This document shows, piece by piece, positions 1 to 8,029 of a stretch of DNA of 64,000 bases. The translations under genes were made by a program, and so were the position numbers. Numbering within the stretch: position 1 is the first letter of the stretch; every line of letters starts with the position of its first letter. The notes under the pieces are model-generated. The model searched no databases and was not told where the DNA came from. It saw only the letters and a program-made list of their open reading frames with translations. The stretch is from Methylorubrum salsuginis (GTDB lineage Bacteria; Pseudomonadota; Alphaproteobacteria; Rhizobiales; Beijerinckiaceae): positions 1 to 64,000 of the forward strand of contig NZ_FOSV01000020.1 of assembly GCF_900114375.1 (NCBI RefSeq), read 5' to 3'.

Positions 1-677
1 TCCGCGATCTCGTTGATGAAGGTGATCTTGGTCGCCAGGAACGCGTTGGCGGCGTACTTGGTCAGCTCCGCCGTGCGACGGCCCGTCACGAGGATCGGCG
101 CCGCGTTGAGGTAGAGCGGCCGGTAGACCTCGCGCATCACCTCCGCCGCCCGCTCGTCCTCGGCGCCGATGACGATGCGGTCGGGCACCTTGAAGTCGCC
201 GATCGCCGCGCCCTCGCGCAGGAACTCGGGGTTGGAGGCCACCCCGACCTCGGCGTGCGGGTTGGCCTCGCGGATGATCCGCTCGACCTCGTCGCCGGTG
301 CCGACCGGCACGGTCGATTTGGTCACCACCACCGTGTACCCGGTCACCGCCTGCGCGATCTCACGCGCCGCCGCGTAGACGTAGGACAGGTCGGCAAAGC
401 CGTCGCCGCGCCGCGAGGGCGTGCCCACCGCGATGAACACCGCATCGGCGCCGGCCACCGCCGGCTTCAGGTCCGTGGTGAAGGACAGGCGCTTGGCCCG
501 GACGTTGTCGGCCACCAGCGTCTCGAGACCCGGCTCGTAGATCGGCATGCGGCCCGCCTCCAGCGCCGCGATCTTCTGCGGGTCCTTGTCGACGCAGATC
601 ACCTCGTGACCGAAATCCGCAAAGCACGCCCCCGACACGAGACCGACATAGCCCGAACCAATCATCGCTATCCGCAT
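1..677 (-). CDS. ugd: UDP-glucose 6-dehydrogenase, partial (C-terminus beyond window)
   Basis: This enzyme oxidises UDP-glucose to UDP-glucuronate with two NAD+, supplying uronic acid for capsule, exopolysaccharide or lipopolysaccharide. About 225 N-terminal residues are visible. The Rossmann signature GSGYVG is at residues 7-12, followed by VGTPSRRGDG, the TKSTVPVGTG loop and NPEFLREG, all characteristic of the UDP-glucose/GDP-mannose dehydrogenase family. The ATG is preceded by a GAGAGGA ribosome binding site. The catalytic cysteine and C-terminal domain lie outside the window. The next gene upstream on the same strand is a UDP-sugar epimerase, consistent with a sugar-nucleotide pair. Confidence 0.95.
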   Translation of the reverse strand, partial: MRIAMIGSGYVGLVSGACFADFGHEVICVDKDPQKIAALEAGRMPIYEPGLETLVADNVRAKRLSFTTDLKPAVAGADAVFIAVGTPSRRGDGFADLSYVYAAAREIAQAVTGYTVVVTKSTVPVGTGDEVERIIREANPHAEVGVASNPEFLREGAAIGDFKVPDRIVIGAEDERAAEVMREVYRPLYLNAAPILVTGRRTAELTKYAANAFLATKITFINEIA

Positions 678-698
678 CGAAGATCCTCTCTGGCGTGT

Positions 699-717
699 CG
701 TTCGGGCCGGCCGAACG
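699..717. repeat. Small perfect hairpin in the ugd leader
   Basis: Inverted arms CGTTCGG and CCGAACG flank a GCCGG loop, 22-40 bases upstream of the ugd start. It could shape the ugd leader RNA or be an operator; nothing decides between these. Confidence 0.3.
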
Positions 718-788
718 GATTGCGACCGCTGCCGGCGCGATCGGTGACGTCGTGCGCCGACGATCCCGGTGCATCGGGGCCGCGCGAT

Positions 789-815
789 GGGGCGGGGATT
801 TCCGAACCCCGCCCC
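789..815 (-). terminator. GC-rich hairpin downstream of the epimerase gene
   Basis: Nine-base arms GGGGCGGGG and CCCCGCCCC are separated by nine bases, 36-62 bases past the epimerase stop. There is no U tract, so it is a weak or factor-dependent terminator, or a stabilising 3' hairpin, between the epimerase gene and ugd. Confidence 0.4.
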
Positions 816-850
816 CGTGTCAATACGGGACGGTCCGTTCGCCTCCCGGA

Positions 851-1864
851 TCAGGCATCGCGGTAATGCTCCCGATACCACGCCACGAAGGCGGCGATGC
901 CGGTCTCCAGCGGCGTCTCGGGTACGTGCCCGATCAGGGTTTCGAGGAGTTCCGTGCTGGCATGGGTGCGGACCACGTCGCCCGGCGGCAACGGCTTGAG
1001 GATGCGGTGGGCCTTGCGGCCCAGGGACATCTCCAGGGCGGCGATCATCGCATCGAGCCGCACCGGGCGGCCGCCGCCGATATTGACGAGGCGGTAGGGT
1101 GCGACGTCGCTCAGGCTGTCGGCCTCGCCGACCGGAGCCCCCTGCGACGGCAGGGGCGGGGGACATTCCGACAGCCGCAGGATCGCATCGACGAGATCGT
1201 CGATATAGGTGAAGTCGCGCTCGGCCGCGCCCTCGCCGAACACCTCGATCGGCTCGCCCGCCAGGATCTTTTGGGTGAACAGGAACAGGGCCATGTCGGG
1301 CCGGCCCCAGGGCCCGTAGACGGTGAAGAAGCGGAACGCCGTCGTCGGCACCGAGAACAGGTGCGCGTAGGAATGCGCCATCGCCTCGGTGGCGATCTTG
1401 GAGGCGGCGTAGAGCGTCAGCGGCGTGACCGAGCGGTCCGTCTCGCGGAACGGCATCTGGGTGTTGCCGCCATAGGCCGAACTCGTCGAGGCCACCATCA
1501 GGTGGCGCACCGGATGCGCCCGCACCGCCTCCAGCAGATTGGCGGTGCCGACGAGGTTGGCATCGACGTAGGAGCCCGGATTGATCAGGCTGTAGCGTAC
1601 GCCCGCCTGGGCCGCGAGGTGGAAGACGAGGTCCGGCTTGGCCGCGGCAAACGCGTCGATCAGCGCGCCCGGCGTCTGCAACTGCGCCTCGACTTCCGTG
1701 AACCCGTCGAAGCGCGCGAGGTCGCGGTGGCGCATCCGCTTCAGCTCGACGTCGTAATAGTCCGAGAACCCGTCGAAGCCGGTGACGCGACAGCCTCGGC
1801 TCAGCAGGCGGCGGCTGAGGGCGTGGCCGACGAAGCCTGCCGAGCCTGTGACGAGAGCGCGCAT
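851..1864 (-). CDS. NAD-dependent UDP-sugar epimerase (UDP-glucuronate 4-epimerase type)
   Basis: A short-chain dehydrogenase/reductase that probably interconverts UDP-glucuronate and UDP-galacturonate. The NAD motif GSAGFVG is at residues 7-13 and the catalytic Tyr152/Lys156 pair sits in YAASK, with the serine run near residue 127. The sequences FRFFTVYGPWGRPDMA and ERDFTYIDDLV match the glucuronate 4-epimerase subgroup. At 337 residues it has the usual length. I chose the start MRALVTGSAG because the Rossmann fold begins there; an upstream extension to 1924 has no conserved residues. It precedes ugd on the same strand, and the product of ugd would be its substrate. The exact sugar is inferred. 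Confidence 0.88.
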   Translation of the reverse strand: MRALVTGSAGFVGHALSRRLLSRGCRVTGFDGFSDYYDVELKRMRHRDLARFDGFTEVEAQLQTPGALIDAFAAAKPDLVFHLAAQAGVRYSLINPGSYVDANLVGTANLLEAVRAHPVRHLMVASTSSAYGGNTQMPFRETDRSVTPLTLYAASKIATEAMAHSYAHLFSVPTTAFRFFTVYGPWGRPDMALFLFTQKILAGEPIEVFGEGAAERDFTYIDDLVDAILRLSECPPPLPSQGAPVGEADSLSDVAPYRLVNIGGGRPVRLDAMIAALEMSLGRKAHRILKPLPPGDVVRTHASTELLETLIGHVPETPLETGIAAFVAWYREHYRDA

Positions 1865-1940
1865 GCCGTGCCGAAAACCTCTCCAGATGGTGGCGCGGAT
1901 ACCATCCCGGTTCCGGGGTCGCAAGGAAACGCGGGGAAAT

Positions 1941-1966
1941 GCCCGGGCCTCACGAGAGGCCCGGGC
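1941..1966. repeat. Strong perfect hairpin upstream of the epimerase gene
   Basis: Eleven-base arms GCCCGGGCCTC and GAGGCCCGGGC flank the loop ACGA. It lies 77 bases upstream of the epimerase start, in its probable 5' leader. No U tract follows on either strand. Apart from this hairpin I see nothing definite in 1865-2322. Confidence 0.5.
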
Positions 1967-2322
1967 CGACGGCCCGAGTGCCGAAGGGGCCCACCTTCCG
2001 GCTCGCGACCTCTTCGGGTGGCGTCCTTCGGAAAAGGCGCTTTACCATCGGTCGAGAAACCAACCGGACTCGGACATTTGCTCTGTGCGCAGGGCGCCTG
2101 CGACCGAGGCGGGGCTTGCTTGTGACGCAAAGCGGCTTACTTACGACCGATCAACGGTCTGCCCGATTCGACTTTTCCTTCCGCGACTGCGTAGCCTCGG
2201 CCGATGGTCTGCGGGCTTCGGCGTTCCGGAGGAACAAGGACGGCCGTGACTCCCTCCCCAGCGGGCATCGCCCCGCCCTCGCACCGACGTCAGCGAGTCT
2301 CACAATACCGAGTGTCGATCCG

Positions 2323-2556
2323 ATGAACCAGCTTTTCCGCCTGCCGCAGATCGGTGAGGCCAACCCGATCGCGGAGCCGTCCGCCGACTTCCGGGTGCCG
2401 TTCGCGCAGTCCGGCGCCTTCGTCTGCAAGTTCATCATCGGCGAACCGAGCGATCAGGCCGTCTGCTGCGGCGCGCCCGTGGCCGACGGCAAGAGCTGGT
2501 GCGCCTATCACCGCCGCATCGTGTTCGAGCCGACCCGACCCGGCCGCATCCGCTGA
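2323..2556 (+). CDS. Small GcrA C-terminal-like protein
   Basis: A 77-residue protein resembling the C-terminal part of GcrA, the sigma70-associated cell-cycle activator of alphaproteobacteria. What is visible is CKFIIGEP, then CCGAPVADGKSWCAYHRRI, close to the cysteine- and histidine-containing C-terminus of GcrA. The N-terminal helix-turn-helix of GcrA is absent, so it cannot bind DNA in the same way. It stands alone, followed 25 bases later by a strong terminator. It may bind RNA polymerase sigma factor without DNA contact, or be a decayed paralogue. The family resemblance is my reading of the motif and the function is unknown. Confidence 0.7.
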   Translation: MNQLFRLPQIGEANPIAEPSADFRVPFAQSGAFVCKFIIGEPSDQAVCCGAPVADGKSWCAYHRRIVFEPTRPGRIR

Positions 2557-2581
2557 GACGGTCGATCGTCCCGCCGACCTC

Positions 2582-2619
2582 AAAAGGGCGCCGCACTCAC
2601 GGAGTGCGGCGCCCTTTTT
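2582..2619 (+). terminator. Rho-independent terminator of the GcrA-like gene
   Basis: Thirteen-base arms GGGCGCCGCACTC and GAGTGCGGCGCCC around a three-base loop, followed by five T and preceded by four A. The symmetry means it can also act on the minus strand, where the convergent proline-rich protein gene ends at 2663. Confidence 0.92.
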
Positions 2620-2662
2620 CATATGCGCGTTTGCCGTGCCGCGTCGGCTTTCGGGCCGATAC

Positions 2663-3376
2663 TCAATCGTAGAAGTCGTCGCCGCCGAGCGGCGAGAGGC
2701 GCCGCACCACGATACCGTCCGGGTAGGCGTAGCTGCGCGAGCGCATGACGAGGTATCCCGCCGACCGCGCCTGGGCGATACGGCGTGCCTGGGCGTCCGG
2801 CCCGTCATAGGCCGAGGGACCGGCTCCGTAGCGCTCGTAGGCCGGCATCGGATCGGCATAGCCGTAGACCGGGCGGCGGATGCTGCGGGGCCGGGACGCC
2901 TGACGCCCCCGCAGGTACGACGGCGGCAGCCGTTCGCTCATGCGCCGCGGGCGTTCGACCGAACGTTGCGATATCGCCGGACGCTCGACCACGCTGCGCC
3001 GCGGCATGCGGACGCCGCGGGCTTCGGCCTCACGCTCCGCCGTCGAGCGGGCAACGGCGCGCCGGATCTGCTCCTGGCGCTGCTCGGCCTGCGTCGGGGC
3101 GACGGGCGGCGGCGAGGATTGCGGGGGCGAGGATCGAGGCGGCGCGGGTGGGTCCTGCCGAGCCTGCGTCGGCGCGTTCCGCTCCGGCTCCGGTGCCCGC
3201 TCGGTCCGGGCGGGCTCCGGCGGCTTCGGTTCCGCGGGCTTCGCCACCTCCTGCGGAGCGGTGCGGGCGGGCGGATCGGTCCAGCTCGTTCCCTCGCCGT
3301 CACCCTCGGCCGAGGCCGCCCCGGAAGCGAGGCAGGCGGCAAGAGCGAGACACAACGAAAAGCGGCCGCTCGACAT
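2663..3376 (-). CDS. Proline-rich secreted protein of unknown function
   Basis: A 237-residue protein with a signal peptide: short basic start, hydrophobic FSLCLALAACLASG and an ASA cleavage site near residue 22. The middle (about 35-100) is proline- and charge-rich without predicted fold. An arginine-rich segment follows, and a short C-terminal block beginning at GYLVMRSR with aromatic residues is probably the only folded part. The ATG at 3376 has a GAGGG ribosome site; a GTG two codons upstream is less likely. No family is recognised; a cell-wall or periplasmic spacer role is possible. Confidence 0.75.
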   Translation of the reverse strand: MSSGRFSLCLALAACLASGAASAEGDGEGTSWTDPPARTAPQEVAKPAEPKPPEPARTERAPEPERNAPTQARQDPPAPPRSSPPQSSPPPVAPTQAEQRQEQIRRAVARSTAEREAEARGVRMPRRSVVERPAISQRSVERPRRMSERLPPSYLRGRQASRPRSIRRPVYGYADPMPAYERYGAGPSAYDGPDAQARRIAQARSAGYLVMRSRSYAYPDGIVVRRLSPLGGDDFYD

Positions 3377-3565
3377 GGACACGCCCTCGGGCTGACGGAA
3401 GGAAGGGGCTCGCCGGCCCCCTTCGCGTCCTGCGATGAAGCGAACGAAAAATTAACCCCGAACGGTCCGGCCGTCCACGGGAAAAGCAGGCGCCGACCTC
3501 AACCCCCGACGGGCCTCCTTCGATCCCCTCGGCTCACCGTCATGGCGAAGTCAAATCACGAGCGA

Positions 3566-4096
3566 TCAATCGGAACCGGACCCGTCCGTCGGCGGCAAGG
3601 TGCGGTAGCGCCGCGCGGCATAGAGCAGGCTTGCGCCGGATCCGACGTCTTCCGGGCGCAGCGCCAGGGCCACGACCTCGCAGAGCAAAATCTCGTGCGT
3701 GCCGACCGTGGAGCGCTCGACGACGCGGCAATCGAACACGGCGAGCGCGCCGGGCAGGGTCGGCGCGCCGGTCGCGAGCGTCTCCCAGCGGGCGGTACCG
3801 AAGCGCTCGGAGCGCGGCAGCGCGCCGCCGAACGCCTCGGCAACGGGCCGCTGCTCGCTCGACAGGGTGTTGACGCAGACGGCGTCGTTGGCCCGGAACG
3901 CCGGATAGGCGGAGGCCGAGCGGTTGAGGCAGACCAGCAGGGTCGGCGGGCTGTCGCTGACGCTGCAGACGGCGGTCGCCGTGAAGCCGGCCCGGCCGCC
4001 GGGTCCGTCGGTGGTGACGAGATGCACCGCGCTCGCGATCCGCGCCATGGCCTCGCGATAGGCCGGCGCATCGACCGCGGGTTCGGGTGGGGGCAT
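3566..4096 (-). CDS. NAD(P)H:flavin oxidoreductase (RutF/HpaC-like)
   Basis: A 176-residue FMN-binding reductase of the split-barrel flavin reductase family, which makes reduced FMN for a partner monooxygenase. The opening [17 protein letters not shown], then [19 protein letters not shown], and the YGTHEI-like segment [10 protein letters not shown] are family hallmarks. RutF of the uracil pathway is a close relative in methylobacteria, but no other rut gene lies nearby, so the partner is unknown. The start MPPPEP fits the family length; the open frame extends to 4273 without conserved residues. Confidence 0.85.
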   Translation of the reverse strand: MPPPEPAVDAPAYREAMARIASAVHLVTTDGPGGRAGFTATAVCSVSDSPPTLLVCLNRSASAYPAFRANDAVCVNTLSSEQRPVAEAFGGALPRSERFGTARWETLATGAPTLPGALAVFDCRVVERSTVGTHEILLCEVVALALRPEDVGSGASLLYAARRYRTLPPTDGSGSD

Positions 4097-4287
4097 GGAG
4101 ACGCGCCTCTCGGCCGGGAGGAGGAAGGGAAGAACGGCGGAGACGGATTCCCGCTTGAGCGAAGCTGTGGGCACGACGATCCTCCGAGGCAAGGCCGGAC
4201 GGCGCGAAGACGCGTCGAGCCTGCCCAGGATCGGGGGCGGATTCTTCCCTGAAACCGGCGCTTGCTGCCGCAAACGGGCGAAAAAGC

Positions 4288-4431
4288 CTACGGCTCGCCC
4301 GCGTCGTCCTTCGCCTGCTCGCGGTCGCTGCGGATCGAGCGCTTCACCCTGACGAGCTGCCAGACCGCGATCCCCAGGATCGCCCCGAAGGCGAGGCCGA
4401 TATCGAGTGCGGCGAAGCCGTGGTCGCTCAC
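4288..4431 (-). CDS. 47-residue single-pass membrane protein after crtB
   Basis: A small open frame starting at a GTG that overlaps the crtB stop by four bases (GTGA), suggesting translational coupling. It has one hydrophobic segment, [19 protein letters not shown], then a basic and acidic cytoplasmic tail ending in KDDAGEP. Its length and the overlap favour a real gene. Function is unknown; coupling to phytoene synthase suggests a role at the carotenoid-making membrane, which is inference. Confidence 0.7.
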   Translation of the reverse strand: MSDHGFAALDIGLAFGAILGIAVWQLVRVKRSIRSDREQAKDDAGEP

Positions 4432-5495
4432 GAGGGCGCAGAGCGGCGGAAGGCGTCGCGTTCCTCCAACGTCTCGATCAGGTCGAGGACGCGCACCGCC
4501 TGACCGGAGAAGTCCCACCACGGCGGCAGACCGGAGGCGGCGGGCGGCACGGGATGGCGTTGCACTGCCTCGACCAGATAGGCGGTCTCGGGCAGGGGCG
4601 CGGCGAGCGCCTCGGCGGCGGTGACCGTCGGCAGGGCGGCGCGGGCGAGCAGCGCGGCCTTGCGGGAACCCGGCACGCGGGCGCGGCGGCTGACCGAATC
4701 GAGGCCGTTCGCCTCCACGGCGCGGCCGATCTCGGCGTAGATCAGGCGCGCCGCGCGGATCGCCGGGCGGCAGCCGAGCGGCAGCATGGCGATGCCGGGC
4801 TCGGACCGGGCGTAAAGCGACTCGGCCGCCGCTAGCAGGCGCGCCACGATCCGGCGCAGCGCGGGCGTCGCCTGCGGGTCGGCCAGGAAGGCGGCCGGAT
4901 CGAGGCCGGCCTCCTCGAGCCAATCGAGGGGCAGGTAGAGGCGGCCGGCGCGGGCATCCTCGCCGACATCGCGGGCGATGTTGGTGAACTGCATGGCCAC
5001 GCCAAGGTCGCAGGCGCGGGCGAGGGCCGCGGGATCGCGCACGCCCATGACGAGGCTCATCATGGCCCCGACCGCCCCGGCGACGCGGGCGCCGTAGGCC
5101 GAGAGTTCGGAGAGCGTGGCGTAGCGGCGCCCTCGAGTGTCCCAGGCGAGACCTTCGAGGAGCGCGCGGGGCAAGGCCTCCGGGATGGCGTGGGCGGTGA
5201 GTACGTCGGCCAGCGCCCGGTCGGCCGGGTGGTTCTCGGGGCGCCCGGCCTGGGCCAAGGCGAGGCGGCGTTCCAGACGGGCGAGCGCGGCGGCGCGGTC
5301 GCCGCCCGCCTCGTCCACCGCGTCGTCGGAGAGGCGGCAGAAGGCGTAGAGCCCATAGGCCGGGCGCCGCACCTTGGCCGGCAGCAGCATGGAGGCCGCG
5401 TAAAAACTCTTCGAGCCGGTGCGGATCGCCGCCCGGCAGGCGGCGTGGTCGGCCTCCGAGGCGGCGAGGGAGGCTTCAGACGGGAACGCGCGCAT
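4428..5495 (-). CDS. crtB: Phytoene synthase (squalene/phytoene synthase family)
   Basis: Condenses two geranylgeranyl diphosphates to phytoene, the first carotenoid-specific step. The 355-residue protein carries both Mg2+-diphosphate motifs, DDAVD (57-61) and DVGED (176-180), plus FTNIARD and GRLYLP typical of the family. I chose ATG 5495; it overlaps the end of crtI by 20 bases, so the two are co-translated. Pairing with a CrtI-type desaturase favours phytoene over squalene synthase. A few residues upstream (ATG 5510) are an alternative start. Confidence 0.9.
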   Translation of the reverse strand: MRAFPSEASLAASEADHAACRAAIRTGSKSFYAASMLLPAKVRRPAYGLYAFCRLSDDAVDEAGGDRAAALARLERRLALAQAGRPENHPADRALADVLTAHAIPEALPRALLEGLAWDTRGRRYATLSELSAYGARVAGAVGAMMSLVMGVRDPAALARACDLGVAMQFTNIARDVGEDARAGRLYLPLDWLEEAGLDPAAFLADPQATPALRRIVARLLAAAESLYARSEPGIAMLPLGCRPAIRAARLIYAEIGRAVEANGLDSVSRRARVPGSRKAALLARAALPTVTAAEALAAPLPETAYLVEAVQRHPVPPAASGLPPWWDFSGQAVRVLDLIETLEERDAFRRSAPS

Positions 5496-7002
5496 CCGGC
5501 ACCACGGCATCGAGAACGCGTGCGGAAGACAGCACGCCCGGCAGGCCGGCACCGGGATGGGTCCCGGCACCGACGAGGAAGAGATTGGCCACGTCCTCCG
5601 ACCGGTTGTGCGGTCGGAACCACGCGGATTGCGTCAGCACCGGCTCCAGGCCGAAGCCGGAGCCGCGGAAGCTCAGGAAATCGTCGCAAAAGTCCTGCGG
5701 CGTCGTCACCTTCGAGGTCACGAGCGATTCGGACAGGCCCGGCATCACGGTCGCTTCGAGATATCTTTCGATCTTTTGGCGGTACGGCTCGGCGAGCGCC
5801 GCCCAATCCTGGCCGCCGGCGAGGTTCGGCACCGGGGAGAGCACGTAGAAGGCGTCGCACCCCTCAGGCGCCAGCAGCGGGTCGGTCGCGGTCGGGCGAT
5901 GGAGGTAGAGGCTGAAATCCTCCGCTAGGTGCTTGCGGTCGAAGATGTCGACGAGGAGTTCGCGATAACGCGGGCCCATCAGGATCGTGTGGTGATCGAC
6001 GGAGCCGAACTTCCGGTTCGTGCCGAAATACCAGACGAACAACCCCATGGAGGAGGCGGCGCGCTCCAGCTTCCGCCTGCTCCAGCGGCGGGTCGTGCCG
6101 CCGAGCAGCTTCCGGTAGGTGGTGGCCGAATCGGCGTTCGAGACGACGATGTCGGCGGGAATCGTCTCGCCGCCCACCAGCGTCACGCCGGTCGCCGCCC
6201 CACCCTCGACACGGATCTGCGCCACGTCGGCGCCGCAGCGGATGGTGCCGCCCTGGCCCCGGATCAACCCGGCGAGGCCGTCGACTAAGCTCCCCGTCCC
6301 GCCCATGGCGAAGTGGACGCCCCATCGGCGTTCGAGGTGGGCGATCAGGCAGTAGATGCCGCTCGCCCGGAACGGATTGCCGCCGATCAGCAGCGGATGG
6401 AAGCTGAAGATCGTGCGCAGGCGCTCGTCGCGCAGGAAGCGGGCGACCACGTCGTAGACGCTGCGATGGCCGGACAGGCGCAGGAGGTCCGGCGCGATCC
6501 GCAGCATGCTCCCGAACCGATCGAACGGGACGTGGCCGAGCTCCTCGAAGCCAACGCGGCAGACGGCCTCGCTATGGGCCATGAAGCGCTCGTAGCCCTC
6601 GACATCGTCCGGCGAGAACCGGGCGACCTCGGCGCGCATCGCCGCGCGGTCGTCGCTGTAGGCGAAGCTCGATCCGTCCTCAAAACGGATGCGGTAGAAC
6701 GGGCGCATCGGCACGAGCGCCACGTCCTGGGTCATCTCGCGCCCGCACAGGCGCCACAGCTCCTCGAACAGGAACGGCGCGGTGACGATGGTCGGGCCGG
6801 CGTCAAAGGTGAAACCGTCCTGCCGGTGGACGCGGGCGCGCCCGCCGGGCTGCTCCAGCCGCTCTAGCACGGTGACGCGGTAGCCCCGCGCCCCGAGCCG
6901 CACCGCCGCCGCCAACCCGCCGAAGCCTGAGCCGATCACGACCGCGTGCGGCCGGGTATCCGGGCCTCCCACGTCCATCGGCTTGACGGCGAGTGTCAAC
7001 AT
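5476..7002 (-). CDS. crtI: Phytoene desaturase (CrtI type)
   Basis: FAD-dependent desaturase converting phytoene to a conjugated carotene, probably lycopene or a shorter neurosporene-type product. The dinucleotide motif GSGFGG is at residues 24-29, followed by the ERLEQPGGRA segment; the C-terminus has the FLVGAGTHPGAGLPGV signature of bacterial CrtI. It has 508 residues from ATG 7002. A second ATG at 6978 (MDVGGPD) would remove eight residues and place the palindrome at 6994-7011 wholly upstream. Neither start has a good ribosome site. crtB follows with an overlap, bchO precedes by 122 bases. Confidence 0.92.
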   Translation of the reverse strand: MLTLAVKPMDVGGPDTRPHAVVIGSGFGGLAAAVRLGARGYRVTVLERLEQPGGRARVHRQDGFTFDAGPTIVTAPFLFEELWRLCGREMTQDVALVPMRPFYRIRFEDGSSFAYSDDRAAMRAEVARFSPDDVEGYERFMAHSEAVCRVGFEELGHVPFDRFGSMLRIAPDLLRLSGHRSVYDVVARFLRDERLRTIFSFHPLLIGGNPFRASGIYCLIAHLERRWGVHFAMGGTGSLVDGLAGLIRGQGGTIRCGADVAQIRVEGGAATGVTLVGGETIPADIVVSNADSATTYRKLLGGTTRRWSRRKLERAASSMGLFVWYFGTNRKFGSVDHHTILMGPRYRELLVDIFDRKHLAEDFSLYLHRPTATDPLLAPEGCDAFYVLSPVPNLAGGQDWAALAEPYRQKIERYLEATVMPGLSESLVTSKVTTPQDFCDDFLSFRGSGFGLEPVLTQSAWFRPHNRSEDVANLFLVGAGTHPGAGLPGVLSSARVLDAVVPDARVPV

Positions 7003-7011
7003 GAGTTGACA
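6994..7011 (-). promoter_or_regulatory. TGT-N12-ACA palindrome, PpsR/CrtJ-type operator
   Basis: Read on the crtI strand the site is TGTCAACTCATGTTGACA, a perfect palindrome matching the TGT-N12-ACA consensus of PpsR/CrtJ, the redox- and light-responsive repressors of bacteriochlorophyll and carotenoid genes. It overlaps the upstream ATG of crtI. The pattern is seen; the regulator is inferred from the family and is not encoded in the window. Confidence 0.7.
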
Positions 7012-7124
7012 CTAACCACCGGGGCGCGAGGCGCGCAAGGGGTGTTTGAAGCGCGTCCCGACCGATCCAGCTTGGCGCCGCATCCCTCCGTCCTTGGGAC
7101 GCGGAGCTTTGGCGGCCACGGTGA

Positions 7125-8015
7125 TCAGGTGCCTGCGGCGGCCTCCGCAACGATGATCTCGGCGATGCGCCCCGGCGCTTCTTCGTGAGCGAGGTGGCCG
7201 AGCCCGCGCACCAGTTCGATGCGGGCGGCGGGAAGGCGGCTGCGCAGCGCGAAGGCGGTGTCGGGGCGAATCGCCTTGTCCTCGCTGCCGACGACGAGGA
7301 GGGTGCGGGTGGCGAGCCCCGGCAGATCGCGGTCGAGCGCCGCGAGGTCCCAATTCGCCATCATGCCGAGCGCGCCGGAGACGTGGCCGGCGCGGGTGAA
7401 GAGGCGGCGATAGAGGTCGAGCCCGGCTTGGTCGAGGCGCGAGCCGGTGCCGTCGATGAGCCGGCGGACCGCCGCCTTGTCGGCGCTCCAGGCGAAGATC
7501 TTTGGCGTCACCGGATTGACGAACAGCAGCCGGGCCATGCTGGGGAACAGGACGCTCGCAAGCCCCGGAAACGGCGTCAGCGCCCCGTTGAGCGCGACCA
7601 GGAGGTCGGGGGCGATGCGCCGATCGAGGCACATCCGGGCGAGCACGGCGGCGCCGGCCGAATGGCCGATGATGAGCTTAGGCGAAACCCCCAAAGCATC
7701 GGTCAGCCCGGCCACCGCTTCGGCCATGCCGGGCAGCGACAGGCGGCGGGCGGGAAGCGGATCGGTGAAGCCGTGGCCCGGCAGGTCGGGGGCGATGACG
7801 CGGTAGCGCGCGGCCAGCAGCGGCGCGAGGCCGCGCCAGGAATGGGTGGCAGCACCCGTGCCGTGCAGGAGCAGCAGGCCGGGTTTTTCCGCGGCGCCGA
7901 ATTCCTGGATATGCCAGCGCAGGCCGGCGGCCTCGACGAAGCGGCTGGCGGCGCGATGGGGCCAGTCGCGGCCATCGCGCTCCCAAACGGGGCGGTCGTC
8001 TTCGAAAAGCGGCAT
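7125..8015 (-). CDS. bchO: Magnesium chelatase-associated alpha/beta hydrolase
   Basis: BchO is an alpha/beta-hydrolase found with Mg-chelatase genes in phototrophic proteobacteria; its precise role is unsettled. The protein opens with WERDGRDWPHR, typical of BchO, and has HGTGAATHSW (oxyanion region) and the nucleophile elbow GHSAG with Ser119; GLGHLAHEE holds the probable catalytic histidine. ATG 8015 has an AGGG ribosome site; a GTG at 8033 overlapping the bchD stop by four bases is possible but lacks one. The direct placement after bchD supports the assignment. Confidence 0.9.
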   Translation of the reverse strand: MPLFEDDRPVWERDGRDWPHRAASRFVEAAGLRWHIQEFGAAEKPGLLLLHGTGAATHSWRGLAPLLAARYRVIAPDLPGHGFTDPLPARRLSLPGMAEAVAGLTDALGVSPKLIIGHSAGAAVLARMCLDRRIAPDLLVALNGALTPFPGLASVLFPSMARLLFVNPVTPKIFAWSADKAAVRRLIDGTGSRLDQAGLDLYRRLFTRAGHVSGALGMMANWDLAALDRDLPGLATRTLLVVGSEDKAIRPDTAFALRSRLPAARIELVRGLGHLAHEEAPGRIAEIIVAEAAAGT

Positions 8016-8029
8016 GAAGAACCCTGCGC

